Both the position numbers and the translations under genes were made by a program. From an uncultured Roseibium sp. (GTDB taxonomy: Bacteria > Pseudomonadota > Alphaproteobacteria > Rhizobiales > Stappiaceae), in assembly GCF_963669205.1 (NCBI RefSeq), contig NZ_OY769915.1, positions 904,001 through 968,000 on the forward strand: a stretch of DNA of 64,000 nucleotides, given 5' to 3'. Positions 34,442-42,750 of this stretch are shown in pieces; position 1 is the stretch's first letter; each line of letters starts with the position of its first letter. Below the pieces are notes generated by a model. It searched no databases, was not told where the DNA came from, and saw only the letters and a program-made list of their open reading frames with translations.

Positions 34442-35899
34442 TTACGTTGCTCTCAGGCCGCGCAATCGATCGCGGACGCTGGCCAGCACCGGTTCGTATT
34501 CGGATTTCGGGACCGTGCGAAACACCATCAGCGCACCGAGATAGACCACGGCGGCGGCGCTTACGGCAATCAGAAGTCCGGCGATTCCGTCGATCCTGGA
34601 CAGAACGAGCGTGGCTGTGCCGGCACAAAGCAGGGCGGCGCAGATGCATTTCAGGAGCGCGAGCGCCGGGATCTGCAATTGGAGCACGCGCCGGCAATAG
34701 ATGCCGAGGATCAGCAGAAGCAGCACGCTTGCCGCCGCACGCGCAATCGCCGCTCCGATCGGGCCGAAGGCGGGAACGATCAGGAGCAGCGAGACAGTGG
34801 TGATTGCGCACCATGCAATCGTCATGCGCAGCTCGTCGGCGCTGCGGTCCTTCGCAAGGATCGCGCGGGAAATCACGGAGGAGAGCGCTTGCGCAATGGA
34901 AAATCCGAGAAGGATCACGGCCGGCCAGACGGCAGGGCGGAAGTCCTCGCCAAAGACGAGCGGAATCAGGTCCGGCGCGATCGAGGCGCCGCCGATGGCG
35001 ATTGGCGCAATCACGATTCCGAGCCAGCGTATCGTGCCCTCGAAGGCAGCCCGGATGGCCCTGTCGTCCTTTTGATCGTGGAGGACACCGAATTGCGGAA
35101 TGACGAATGCCAGGCTGAAAATCGCGAACTGCGCAACCATGCCCGACATCGTCAGCCCGATCGAATAGTAGCCGACCTGGGTGAACGTGAAAAAGAAGCC
35201 GATGATCGCGAGTTCGATGCGCGCGCCAAAAAGCGCGAATATGCTGCCGGAATACCAGTTGTTGCGCGCGTAGAGCGCCACATCGTACGGTAGTCTGCGA
35301 TCCGGGGGAGGGGGGCTGCCGACATACCGCCGGAGATCAAGCGCCTGGGGCAGATGGCGTGTCGCGTGGCCGAGAATCGCGCCAACCGGGCCAAGCACGT
35401 AGGCACCTGCGAATACCAGCACCGGTTGGACAAGACAGCCGACAAGGGTCATTGCGGCCGTCCGGTCGAATTGCCCGAGACCCTGGCCGGCGCCTATGGC
35501 CATTGTTGCGTAGGCGTAGCTGAGGAACAGGACGGTCGTCGCGATCCAGACCATTGATCCCGGCATGTTGCCCTGGCTTTGCTGCCAGAGGGCGTAAAGT
35601 AGGATGCCACCTGCCATCAGCCCGGTTGTCAGGATGAAACGCCTGAGCAGATTCCGGAATAGCTGGCTCTTCCTGACTTCGGCGTCCGCATCGCGCGCAA
35701 TGAAGCGAAGCGCCGCCTGCGGCATCCCGAAATCCGAGATCACTGTCGCGACAGACATGAACCAGAGCGCATATGCGACAATTCCAGTGCCTTCGACACC
35801 GAGCGTCCGCGCGACAATGATGCTGCACACGAAGCCCATGAGCATGGACAACATGCCCGCGGAGGTGTTGATGACCGACATTCGCAGCATGGATGCCAT
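34442..35899 (-). CDS. Wzx-type polysaccharide flippase (MOP superfamily)
   Basis: A 485-aa membrane protein with about 12-14 helices. The N-terminal block, with INTSAGMLSMLMGFVCSIIVARTLG at residues 9-33, is typical of RfbX/Wzx flippases that turn undecaprenyl-linked repeat units to the periplasm. A proline-rich loop (SPPPPDRRLP) connects the two halves. The ATG at 35899 is the first in a coding-like stretch; the longer frame contains an arginine- and serine-rich segment unlike the family. It lies between the membrane protein gene and the GumK-like glycosyltransferase, all leftward. Confidence 0.85.
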   Translation of the reverse strand: MASMLRMSVINTSAGMLSMLMGFVCSIIVARTLGVEGTGIVAYALWFMSVATVISDFGMPQAALRFIARDADAEVRKSQLFRNLLRRFILTTGLMAGGILLYALWQQSQGNMPGSMVWIATTVLFLSYAYATMAIGAGQGLGQFDRTAAMTLVGCLVQPVLVFAGAYVLGPVGAILGHATRHLPQALDLRRYVGSPPPPDRRLPYDVALYARNNWYSGSIFALFGARIELAIIGFFFTFTQVGYYSIGLTMSGMVAQFAIFSLAFVIPQFGVLHDQKDDRAIRAAFEGTIRWLGIVIAPIAIGGASIAPDLIPLVFGEDFRPAVWPAVILLGFSIAQALSSVISRAILAKDRSADELRMTIAWCAITTVSLLLIVPAFGPIGAAIARAAASVLLLLILGIYCRRVLQLQIPALALLKCICAALLCAGTATLVLSRIDGIAGLLIAVSAAAVVYLGALMVFRTVPKSEYEPVLASVRDRLRGLRAT

Positions 35900-36041
35900 T
35901 GGATCGCGCTTCGTGTCCCTGTCCCGCGCCCCGGTTGATGAGCGGTCCGTTCTTGCGACGGAGTGTTTGCATCGCCGGAGTGGACCTGTTCGCGGCGATT
36001 GGCTCGTGGGGAGCTCCTGTGCGATCAATATCCGAATTCGC

Positions 36042-37160
36042 TTAAGAATTGATGAGCGGTTGATCCTGGTCGAGGTGAAGCAGACGATTGGCGACGTCCT
36101 TCCAGTCGAGCACTTCGGATGCTTCATCGGCGAAGTTCGATCCGAGTGCTGCCGTCATTGCCGAAACGATTGAGCCGGGATCGCCGGGTTCATATCCGTG
36201 CCGGTTGATCTTGTCGCCAACCGCGAAGACAGGGCAGATGGCCGGCAGTCTCAGATACTCGTACTGCATCAGTTTGAGGCTTGAATCTGCGAGATAGGCG
36301 GCATCCGCGCGGTAACTGTATGGCGCAACGCCCGCGTCCGCGTATTTCAGGTACGGCAAGGTGTCCCGAAAGGGCATGCGACCATATTCGGTGACATTCT
36401 TGAATGTGCCTGCGACGCCGGGTGTGCCGATGAGGTGGAAATGAACATCCGGAAACGCATCCGCGGCAACTTCGAAAAAGGACGCATCGAACAGCATGGA
36501 CCCGACGGTCGCGACATTGCGGCCCGTTTCATACGGGCTTGCGGATATGCCGTCGAAGTCGGCTTTCGACACCCCGTGAGGAACGAAAAATACGGGACAG
36601 CCGAAGTCCTGAAAGTGCGGCGCCATCGCCCGGGCCACGACCACGATGCTGTCGATAGCCCGCCTGTCGAGGAAAAGCTGTTTGGCAATGAAGTTGTGCG
36701 CTCCGATCGTCTCGAGCAGATCTGCCACGAAGTAGATGATTTTCGAATTTGGCGCTGACCGCCGGATTCGGCCGATCAGGGCTGCGGAAATTCCGGATTC
36801 CACGACGATCAGGTCTGCATCGCGTGCCGCGTCGTCAAGCGCTTTGCACGCGGATCGGATCCACCAGCGGAACAGGGCGTCGGTCAGGCCTTCGAACTTG
36901 CCGAGACCTCTGCCGAACGGATGCACCGGAGAGCGCCAAAGATAGCAATCAATGCCATCCACGGTCTGCCACGCATTGGCCCGGCCAAAGAGATTTTTCC
37001 GATGATCATCGCTCAGCATCGAAAGCGCGCTGAAGCCGACGGAAAAGAACTGAACGGCTGCACCCAGATCGCGAAAGGCATCGGCAAGGAAATGCCGGCC
37101 GGCGCGCCAGCCGGTCCTGTAGTCGTGCCTTGAGATCAGGAGGATCTTCTGTCCGTTCAC
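36042..37160 (-). CDS. GumK-like glucuronosyltransferase (GT70 family)
   Basis: A 372-aa GT-B glycosyltransferase. KILLISRHDYRTGWRAGRHF at the N-terminus and GVAPYSYRADAAYLADSSLKLMQYEY near residue 290 are characteristic of GumK, which adds glucuronate to the xanthan repeat unit from UDP-GlcA. I chose the GTG at 37160 because a GGGAG ribosome site sits 6 bp upstream of it; a GTG at 37178 lacks one. It is divergent from the TupA-like ATP-grasp gene. A uronic acid in the polymer follows from this assignment. Confidence 0.82.
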   Translation of the reverse strand: MNGQKILLISRHDYRTGWRAGRHFLADAFRDLGAAVQFFSVGFSALSMLSDDHRKNLFGRANAWQTVDGIDCYLWRSPVHPFGRGLGKFEGLTDALFRWWIRSACKALDDAARDADLIVVESGISAALIGRIRRSAPNSKIIYFVADLLETIGAHNFIAKQLFLDRRAIDSIVVVARAMAPHFQDFGCPVFFVPHGVSKADFDGISASPYETGRNVATVGSMLFDASFFEVAADAFPDVHFHLIGTPGVAGTFKNVTEYGRMPFRDTLPYLKYADAGVAPYSYRADAAYLADSSLKLMQYEYLRLPAICPVFAVGDKINRHGYEPGDPGSIVSAMTAALGSNFADEASEVLDWKDVANRLLHLDQDQPLINS

Positions 37161-37329
37161 GAATGTCTCCCAGCGCACGATCAGGTGGCTTTGCCGTTAA
37201 GTCAGAAATTAACGCTTGTGTGCTTAAACGCGCTTCAAGCTGTTTGCATGCACCCCGCATGCGCTTTGGAGACAATGACCATGTTCATGTTGACAATGGT
37301 TTAAGGAGTGGGGGTTTCAGGTAGTCGAG

Positions 37330-38235
37330 ATGGATAGTGTTGCGGCCGGTCCGAAGAAACATGCGAGTGTCAAACACAGGATGCAGCGTATCTTCTGGAG
37401 ATTGATCTCCGTCTTTCCGGACAAGATCTATCTGACCTGGAAGTATTTCTCGATCTTCGGCCGCTTTCCCGACTGGAAATCTCCGGTCCGGTTTTCGGAG
37501 TATCAGCAGATCCGTAAGCTGGAAGACCGCAATCCGCTCTATTCCAAGGTCGTCGACAAGGCGGATGCCAAGGACTACATCACCGAGCGGGTTGGCGACA
37601 CGGTCGTGATCCCGACCTACTGGGTGGGCACCGATCTGGAAACTGTCGACTGGAAAACGGTGTCATTGCCGGCGGTCGTCAAACCGACCCACGCAAGCGG
37701 CGCCGGATTTTTCCTGCGCGAGCCGAACGACATCGATGACCTGATGAAGCAGAGACCGGAAGCCGAGTGGCTGTCCGCCGACCATTCGCGGATCAACCGG
37801 GAATGGGCCTATTCCAACGTCGAGCCGCGCATCATCATCGAGAAGTGTATCGGTGAGCCCGACGAACTTCTGAGTGATTACCGGTTCTACAGCTTCAACG
37901 GCAACGTCGTGCATATTGAAGTTCGCACACCCCGGCCGGACGGCATGTACGAAAGCGTCTATTCACCGGATTGGGAACGCCTTGCCGTTCACATGAATTA
38001 TTATCCCCTGCTCGCGGAAGAATTGCCGAAGCCCGGCAAGTTCGACGACATGCTTGAAATTGCGCGGTCCCTGAGCCGGGAACTGGGTTTTGCCAGAATA
38101 GATCTCTACAACACCTCGGAAGGGATCTTCGTGGGTGAGATCACGCTCTATCCGAGCGGCGGTTTCGAGACGTTCGTACCGGACAGCTACGACTTCAAGC
38201 TCGCACGGGACTGGGATGAATTCGTCACTCAGTAA
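37330..38235 (+). CDS. TupA-like ATP-grasp protein
   Basis: A 301-aa protein of the TupA-like ATP-grasp family, which in Bacillus teichuronopeptide synthesis joins amino acids to a uronic polymer. Visible features: VSLPAVVKPTHASGAGFF (ATP-binding Lys), the central segment IIIEKCIGEPDELLSDYRFYSF, and the C-terminal metal-binding FARIDLYNTSEGIFVGEITLYPSGG. No membrane helix is predicted. The gene is divergent from the GumK-like gene. Its stop codon TAA is the exact left boundary of a 262-bp inverted-repeat element. Confidence 0.82.
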   Translation: MDSVAAGPKKHASVKHRMQRIFWRLISVFPDKIYLTWKYFSIFGRFPDWKSPVRFSEYQQIRKLEDRNPLYSKVVDKADAKDYITERVGDTVVIPTYWVGTDLETVDWKTVSLPAVVKPTHASGAGFFLREPNDIDDLMKQRPEAEWLSADHSRINREWAYSNVEPRIIIEKCIGEPDELLSDYRFYSFNGNVVHIEVRTPRPDGMYESVYSPDWERLAVHMNYYPLLAEELPKPGKFDDMLEIARSLSRELGFARIDLYNTSEGIFVGEITLYPSGGFETFVPDSYDFKLARDWDEFVTQ

Positions 38236-38497
38236 TACCAACCTTCATAGATAGAACCCCATTTCATGGCATCAAACCGGTCCACTCGGTCAGGCGTGGT
38301 GCGCAGCGCGATGCCGGCGCATCGGGCAAGCGCCACAACGCAGCCGATGGCTGGTTTCATGCCACCGGAGGTCGGGTTCTTTTGCCCCAATGCCGCGTTG
38401 CGATTTGCTTGAAGTGCCGGCACTAGCGCGCAAACCGCGCCTTGCCTTGTGGCAAAACAATCCCGGTGAAATGGGTTTCTATCTATGAAGGTTGGTA
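38236..38497. mobile_element. MITE-like element 1 (262 bp, long terminal inverted repeats)
   Basis: The ends are inverted repeats of about 31 bp with one mismatch (TACCAACCTTCATAGATAG at 38236, its complement ending at 38497). The trinucleotide TAA flanks both sides (38233-38235 and 38498-38500), consistent with a target duplication. The left TAA is the stop codon of the ATP-grasp gene. The GC-rich interior has an open frame leftward but no start signal and no transposase domain. Confidence 0.75.
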
Positions 38498-38689
38498 TAA
38501 CGCTGACGGAAGTGTTTTCCAATTCAGGCTTAACCAAGTATTGCGGCTGGCGATGAATTTGTAGCAACGGTATTGCATTTTTTTTACTTTGATTTTTTTT
38601 CGAATTTTAAGACCCGATCGGCATACTTCGTGAGTCTGTAACGCAGTTTGACGGTCGACACCCGGCCTTGCGCGATGACGGGGAATGGA

Positions 38690-40009
38690 ATGAACATGCT
38701 GACTGAAGTTGATCCGGCTCACCGACTTGAATCGAACGTTCGCAGCTATGTTCGCAGTTTTCCCTTCCTGGCAAAGTCGGCATCCGGCAGCACGATCGTT
38801 GCCGAGGACGGTGCCGAATATATCGATTTCCTTGCCGGTGCAGGTTCGCTGAACTACGGACATAATAGCAAGGTCATCCGCAACGCGCTGATCGGCTACC
38901 TGTCTGACGACGGCATTACCCACAGTCTCGACTTCGCGACGGTCGCAAAGAACCGGTTCATCGACACGTTCGACCGGTTGATCCTGCAGCCGCGGGGAAT
39001 GAGTTTCCGGTTCCAGTTCTGCGGTCCGACAGGCACGAATGCCGTCGAGGCTGCGCTCAAGATTGCCCGCAAGGTGACCGGCCGGCGCGATATCCTGGGT
39101 TTTACCCACGGGTTCCACGGCATGACGACCGGGTCGCTGCAGCTCACGGACAACCCTTACTACAAAGAAGGTCTTCCGGATCTTGAGCAGCAGGTAAATA
39201 CCCGGCTGCCGTTCTGCGCATCCGCCGATGACCAGGACGCCTCGATTGCGGCCATTGCCGAGATCCTTCAGTCCAGGTCGGACGGCGGGACTGCGCCCGC
39301 GGCAATCATCGTCGAGCCCATCCAGGGAGAAGGCGGCATCAACGTTGCACCCATGTCCTGGCTCAAGGCACTTGAAGATCTGTGCAGGCAGTTTGGTGTA
39401 TTTCTGATCGTTGACGACATCCAGATGGGGTGCGGGCGCACCGGCGACTTCTTCAGCTTCGAGAAGGCGGGGATCAGTCCCGACATCGTCGTACTTTCAA
39501 AGTCGATCGGTGGATACGGCCTGCCGATGGCGCTTGTTCTCATGAAACCCGAGCATGATGTCTGGAAACCGGGACAGCACAACGGTACGTTCAGGGGCAA
39601 CAACCTGGCCTTCGTTGCCGCGACCGTGGCCCTTGAACATTTCTGGAGCGACTTCGAGTTTTATGACGAGGTCAAGGCGAAGGCCGAACACATCGAGGAA
39701 AGGCTCGGTCAGCTTGTCGCCGGGAACCCGGCCCTCGAGCTGAGCTATCGCGGCAAGGGTTTCGTGTGGGGGCTGGAAAGCAGATCTTCCGCGGAAATCG
39801 CAGGCCTGATCCAGAAAATGAGCTTCGAGCGCGGCCTGATCGTCGAGACATGCGGCCGTGATGACCAGGTCCTGAAATTTCTGGCGCCATTGACGAGCAC
39901 GATGAAGGAACTCGATCAGGGTTTCGATGTCCTCGAAGAAGTCTGTGCACTCCTCAACAGCCGTGAGGCCGGTACGGATCTCGGGCACATGAGAGCTGCG
40001 GCAGGCTAG
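38690..40009 (+). CDS. EctB-like diaminobutyrate-2-oxoglutarate aminotransferase
   Basis: A 439-aa class III aminotransferase very close to EctB: GSLNYGHNSKVI, DGITHSLDFATVAKNRF, FCGPTGTNAVEAALKIARKV, FTHGFHGMTTGSL, VEPIQGEGGINVA, DDIQMGCGRTGDFFSFEKAG and the Schiff-base lysine in VLSKSIGGYGLPMAL. EctB makes L-2,4-diaminobutyrate from aspartate semialdehyde. No ectA or ectC is present, so ectoine is unlikely to be the product. The ATG at 38690 has a GGGGA site. The gene lies in the exopolysaccharide locus next to an ATP-grasp ligase. Its TAG stop is the left boundary of a second inverted-repeat element. Confidence 0.88.
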   Translation: MNMLTEVDPAHRLESNVRSYVRSFPFLAKSASGSTIVAEDGAEYIDFLAGAGSLNYGHNSKVIRNALIGYLSDDGITHSLDFATVAKNRFIDTFDRLILQPRGMSFRFQFCGPTGTNAVEAALKIARKVTGRRDILGFTHGFHGMTTGSLQLTDNPYYKEGLPDLEQQVNTRLPFCASADDQDASIAAIAEILQSRSDGGTAPAAIIVEPIQGEGGINVAPMSWLKALEDLCRQFGVFLIVDDIQMGCGRTGDFFSFEKAGISPDIVVLSKSIGGYGLPMALVLMKPEHDVWKPGQHNGTFRGNNLAFVAATVALEHFWSDFEFYDEVKAKAEHIEERLGQLVAGNPALELSYRGKGFVWGLESRSSAEIAGLIQKMSFERGLIVETCGRDDQVLKFLAPLTSTMKELDQGFDVLEEVCALLNSREAGTDLGHMRAAAG

Positions 40010-40271
40010 GGTACGGACCCATAAATGAAGCCGATTTGGCGGCAGAAATGGCAAAATCTCGCGAGAAAGCGTGCGCAGAGCGGGCTATATGCCCGGTCAA
40101 GCGCGGTGACGCTGCGAGGTGACGCCATATTGCCGTCCTTCGGATTTGGCCGTTTTGGCCATCTGCCGCGTCGCGAAAGGCTTGAAAATGAACCACATTT
40201 CCTGCGCTTTCGCTCCTCGCAGTTGGTCAAAACGATCCAAACCAAATTGGCTTCATTTATGAGTCCGTACC
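40010..40271. mobile_element. MITE-like element 2 (262 bp, 30-bp inverted repeats, CTAG target duplication)
   Basis: Inverted repeats of 30 bp with two mismatches (GGTACGGACCCATAAATGAA at 40010; complement ending at 40271) are flanked by a perfect 4-bp direct repeat CTAG (40006-40009 and 40272-40275). CTAG fits the YTAR target of some IS5-family elements. The left CTAG contains the stop codon of the EctB-like gene. The interior has no transposase and no supported gene. Confidence 0.82.
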
Positions 40272-40336
40272 CTAGGGTCAGGACCCGTTCGGAAACGCGG
40301 GTTCTGTCAAATGATCCGCATTGGCCGGAAACTGCC

Positions 40337-41443
40337 CTATCGGCCGGTCGACCCGCATTGCCCGGTTGATGTTTCACCGGAAGTGTCTCCGGTCAGGAAT
40401 GGTTCGAGCACTTCCATCTGTGGCCGGTTCTTTCCGTCGACAGGCTGCAGGGACAGGGGATAGTTGCCCCACCAGTCACCGGCTGCCCAGGCGGTCCACC
40501 CGATCCAGGTGTCGCTGTTGTCATTCAGGTAGCCCACCATGTCCCGGAGACCTTGAAGGCACTCCTGTGAAGCGGTGCCGCCGAATTCACCCACAAAGCC
40601 CTTGTAGCCATGCTCTTCCATCCAGGCAGCGACCTGCTTCAGGGCGTCAATCGCATCATCGGCGCGCGGACAGCTGTCATGCGTACCCGAGTAGTCTTCG
40701 TCAAGATACTGGTGAACTTCGAACGCGAAATTGTCCTGCGGGTCGCGAATGGCCACGGCATGCTCCGCATTCGAACCGCCCTTTTGCGGGTCGAACCAGT
40801 GTGATGCCCCGGTCCAGATCGTGCCGGGCACGAGCACCAGCTGGTTCGAACCGGCTTGTCTGATGGCGTCGAGGCCCGCTTGCGCGGCTTCAAACCAGGT
40901 CTTTGCCGAAATATCCGCCGGCTCGTTCATCAGGCCGAGGACGACCTTGTCGTTCGATGCGAAATACGGCGTCAGGCGCCGCCAGAAGTCGCCGAGCGCA
41001 TCCGCGCTGACCACTCCGTTCCCGATCCTGTCGCCCCGGTATTCGGCGTAGTTGTGCAAGTCGAGAATGACGGCCAGCCCCCGGCTTGTCGCCCCCTGAA
41101 CGGTGACCTGAAGCCGCGCGAGTTCTGCCGGGTCGAAGTCGCCGAACAGTTCCGGCTGCAGCCGCTCCCAGCGAAATGGCAGCCGGATCGCCGTCATCGA
41201 TTGAGCGGCCGCCCAGTCGAGTGTCGAATCGGAGGGATAGATGTACCCTTCGCCATATTTCGCATCCGCCCCTCCGAATTCGGCACCGGCAATATTGACA
41301 CCGCGCAGGCAACCGGTTGCCTGAACAGCTGTTCCGGAGAGTGCGAACATGAGCGCGAATGAAGTGAGCAAGCGGAACAGACCGTTTGCTCCTGTCCGGC
41401 ATGAGAATAAGCGAACGTCGTTTGTCGGATGGTTCTGTCGCAC
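40337..41443 (-). CDS. GH5-family endoglucanase, secreted
   Basis: A 368-aa glycoside hydrolase of family 5. The acid/base Glu lies in GLMNEPADIS (E174) and the nucleophile in GFVGEFGGTA (E286); LRGVNIAGAEF at the mature N-terminus and IRLPFRWERL are family landmarks. A signal peptide (hydrophobic core LLTSFALMFALSG, cleavage near VQA) follows a long basic n-region. I chose GTG at 41443 because AGGAT precedes it. GH5 enzymes hydrolyse beta-1,4-glucans, so it probably trims or releases the exopolysaccharide encoded here. It is divergent from the GT4 gene. Confidence 0.87.
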   Translation of the reverse strand: MRQNHPTNDVRLFSCRTGANGLFRLLTSFALMFALSGTAVQATGCLRGVNIAGAEFGGADAKYGEGYIYPSDSTLDWAAAQSMTAIRLPFRWERLQPELFGDFDPAELARLQVTVQGATSRGLAVILDLHNYAEYRGDRIGNGVVSADALGDFWRRLTPYFASNDKVVLGLMNEPADISAKTWFEAAQAGLDAIRQAGSNQLVLVPGTIWTGASHWFDPQKGGSNAEHAVAIRDPQDNFAFEVHQYLDEDYSGTHDSCPRADDAIDALKQVAAWMEEHGYKGFVGEFGGTASQECLQGLRDMVGYLNDNSDTWIGWTAWAAGDWWGNYPLSLQPVDGKNRPQMEVLEPFLTGDTSGETSTGQCGSTGR

Positions 41444-41504
41444 GGAGATCCTGTGGTTCCCGGATGATGGGTTGGATAAAGATCTTGTTGACAGGCAGGT
41501 GATA

Positions 41505-42719
41505 ATGTCAATCCGGACACAGGCAAACAAGAGCTCCAACCGGATCATTCAAATGGACGCAACAGGTCAGCGAGGCAATGCAGAATGCGCTGCGCCGGCC
41601 CTTTCGGGCAAGTCTGTCGTCCATGTTGTCAGGCAGTTCTCACCGAGCATCGGAGGGCTGGAGGATGTGGTCAGGAACCTGGCGCTTCATCAAAAGGACC
41701 GGTTTGGCGACGTCAGGATCGTGACGCTGGACCGTCTCTTTACCGATCCCGGCACCGGGCTGCCCGGCCATGAGGTGATCGACGGTATTGATGTCGTGCG
41801 TATCCCCTATCGCGGCAGCCCCCGTTATCCGATCGCTCCCTCGGTTCTTGGCGAGATCTCGAACGCCGATCTGGTGCATGTTCACGCGATTGATTTTTTT
41901 TACGATTTCCTGGCCCTCACGAAAATTTTCCACCGCAGGACACTCGTTGCCACAAGTCACGGCGGGTTTTTCCATACGCGAAAGTTCGCCCGGCTGAAAA
42001 AGGTCTGGTTCAACACGCTGACGCGTTTGTCGACGCACCAGTATGCCGCCCTTGTGTGCTGCAGCGGCAGCGACCTGGAGCTGTTCAACCGGATCGCTCC
42101 CCGCAAGACGTCGTTGATCGAAAACGGGGTCGACGTCGGCAAATTCAGGGATGCAGGAGCGCAACAGCCACAGAAACGCGTGCTGACGCTTGGCCGGTTT
42201 TCCACCAACAAGCGGCTGGACCGCTTGATGGACGTGATGGCAACGCTGTGCGCCACCGACCCGACCTGGCGCCTGGACATTGCCGGCATGGAATCCGATC
42301 TGACCGGCGGGCAGCTTTCGGCCATGGCCGAGGCACGTGGACTTTCAGACAGCGTCGCGGTTCATATCGGGCTTTCGGACACAGAGTTGAAGGCACTGGC
42401 CGCGCGGAGCAGTTTTTTTGTCAGCGCTTCGGACTACGAGGGATTCGGGCTCGTTCTGATCGAAACAATGAGCGCCGGATTGCTGCCCGTCGTGGAAGCG
42501 AACGAAGCCTTCAGCGCCGTTGCACGCAAACACGATATCGTCCGCACGGTTGACTTTGCCGACTGCCGCCAGGCGGCCGGCGCCTTGAGAGCCCGTTTCC
42601 AGGATCTGCAGCAACAGCCGGACCTGCGCAACAACGCCATCACCGCGGCGAGTGGGTATGGATGGTCCGCCAAGGCACGCGAATATGAAGATCTTTACCG
42701 GACCGTCATTGCGGCCTGA
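41505..42719 (+). CDS. GT4-family glycosyltransferase of the exopolysaccharide locus
   Basis: A 404-aa GT-B enzyme. The N-terminal acceptor domain begins VVHVVRQFSPSIGGLEDVV; the donor domain begins near VLTLGRFSTNKRLDRL and has the E-x7-E element in SASDYEGFGLVLIETMSAG. Such enzymes (GumH, AceC type) usually transfer mannose or a related hexose to a lipid-linked intermediate. ATG at 41505 follows an AGGTG site. It converges on the polymerase gene. Confidence 0.87.
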   Translation: MSIRTQANKSSNRIIQMDATGQRGNAECAAPALSGKSVVHVVRQFSPSIGGLEDVVRNLALHQKDRFGDVRIVTLDRLFTDPGTGLPGHEVIDGIDVVRIPYRGSPRYPIAPSVLGEISNADLVHVHAIDFFYDFLALTKIFHRRTLVATSHGGFFHTRKFARLKKVWFNTLTRLSTHQYAALVCCSGSDLELFNRIAPRKTSLIENGVDVGKFRDAGAQQPQKRVLTLGRFSTNKRLDRLMDVMATLCATDPTWRLDIAGMESDLTGGQLSAMAEARGLSDSVAVHIGLSDTELKALAARSSFFVSASDYEGFGLVLIETMSAGLLPVVEANEAFSAVARKHDIVRTVDFADCRQAAGALRARFQDLQQQPDLRNNAITAASGYGWSAKAREYEDLYRTVIAA

Positions 42720-42750
42720 GCGTGGGCAGCCCGTGCACTGCCGCCTGACA

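Noticed and set aside
38229..38567. Protein-coding gene inside MITE-like element 1
   Set aside because: The frame spans both terminal repeats and reads out into flanking DNA; no start signal or domain is seen.
38690..40009. Ectoine biosynthesis
   Set aside because: Only the EctB-like enzyme is present; ectA and ectC are not adjacent, and the context is polysaccharide assembly.
40025..40369. Protein-coding gene inside MITE-like element 2
   Set aside because: The frame runs through both inverted repeats and the target duplication, has no ribosome site and resembles no family.
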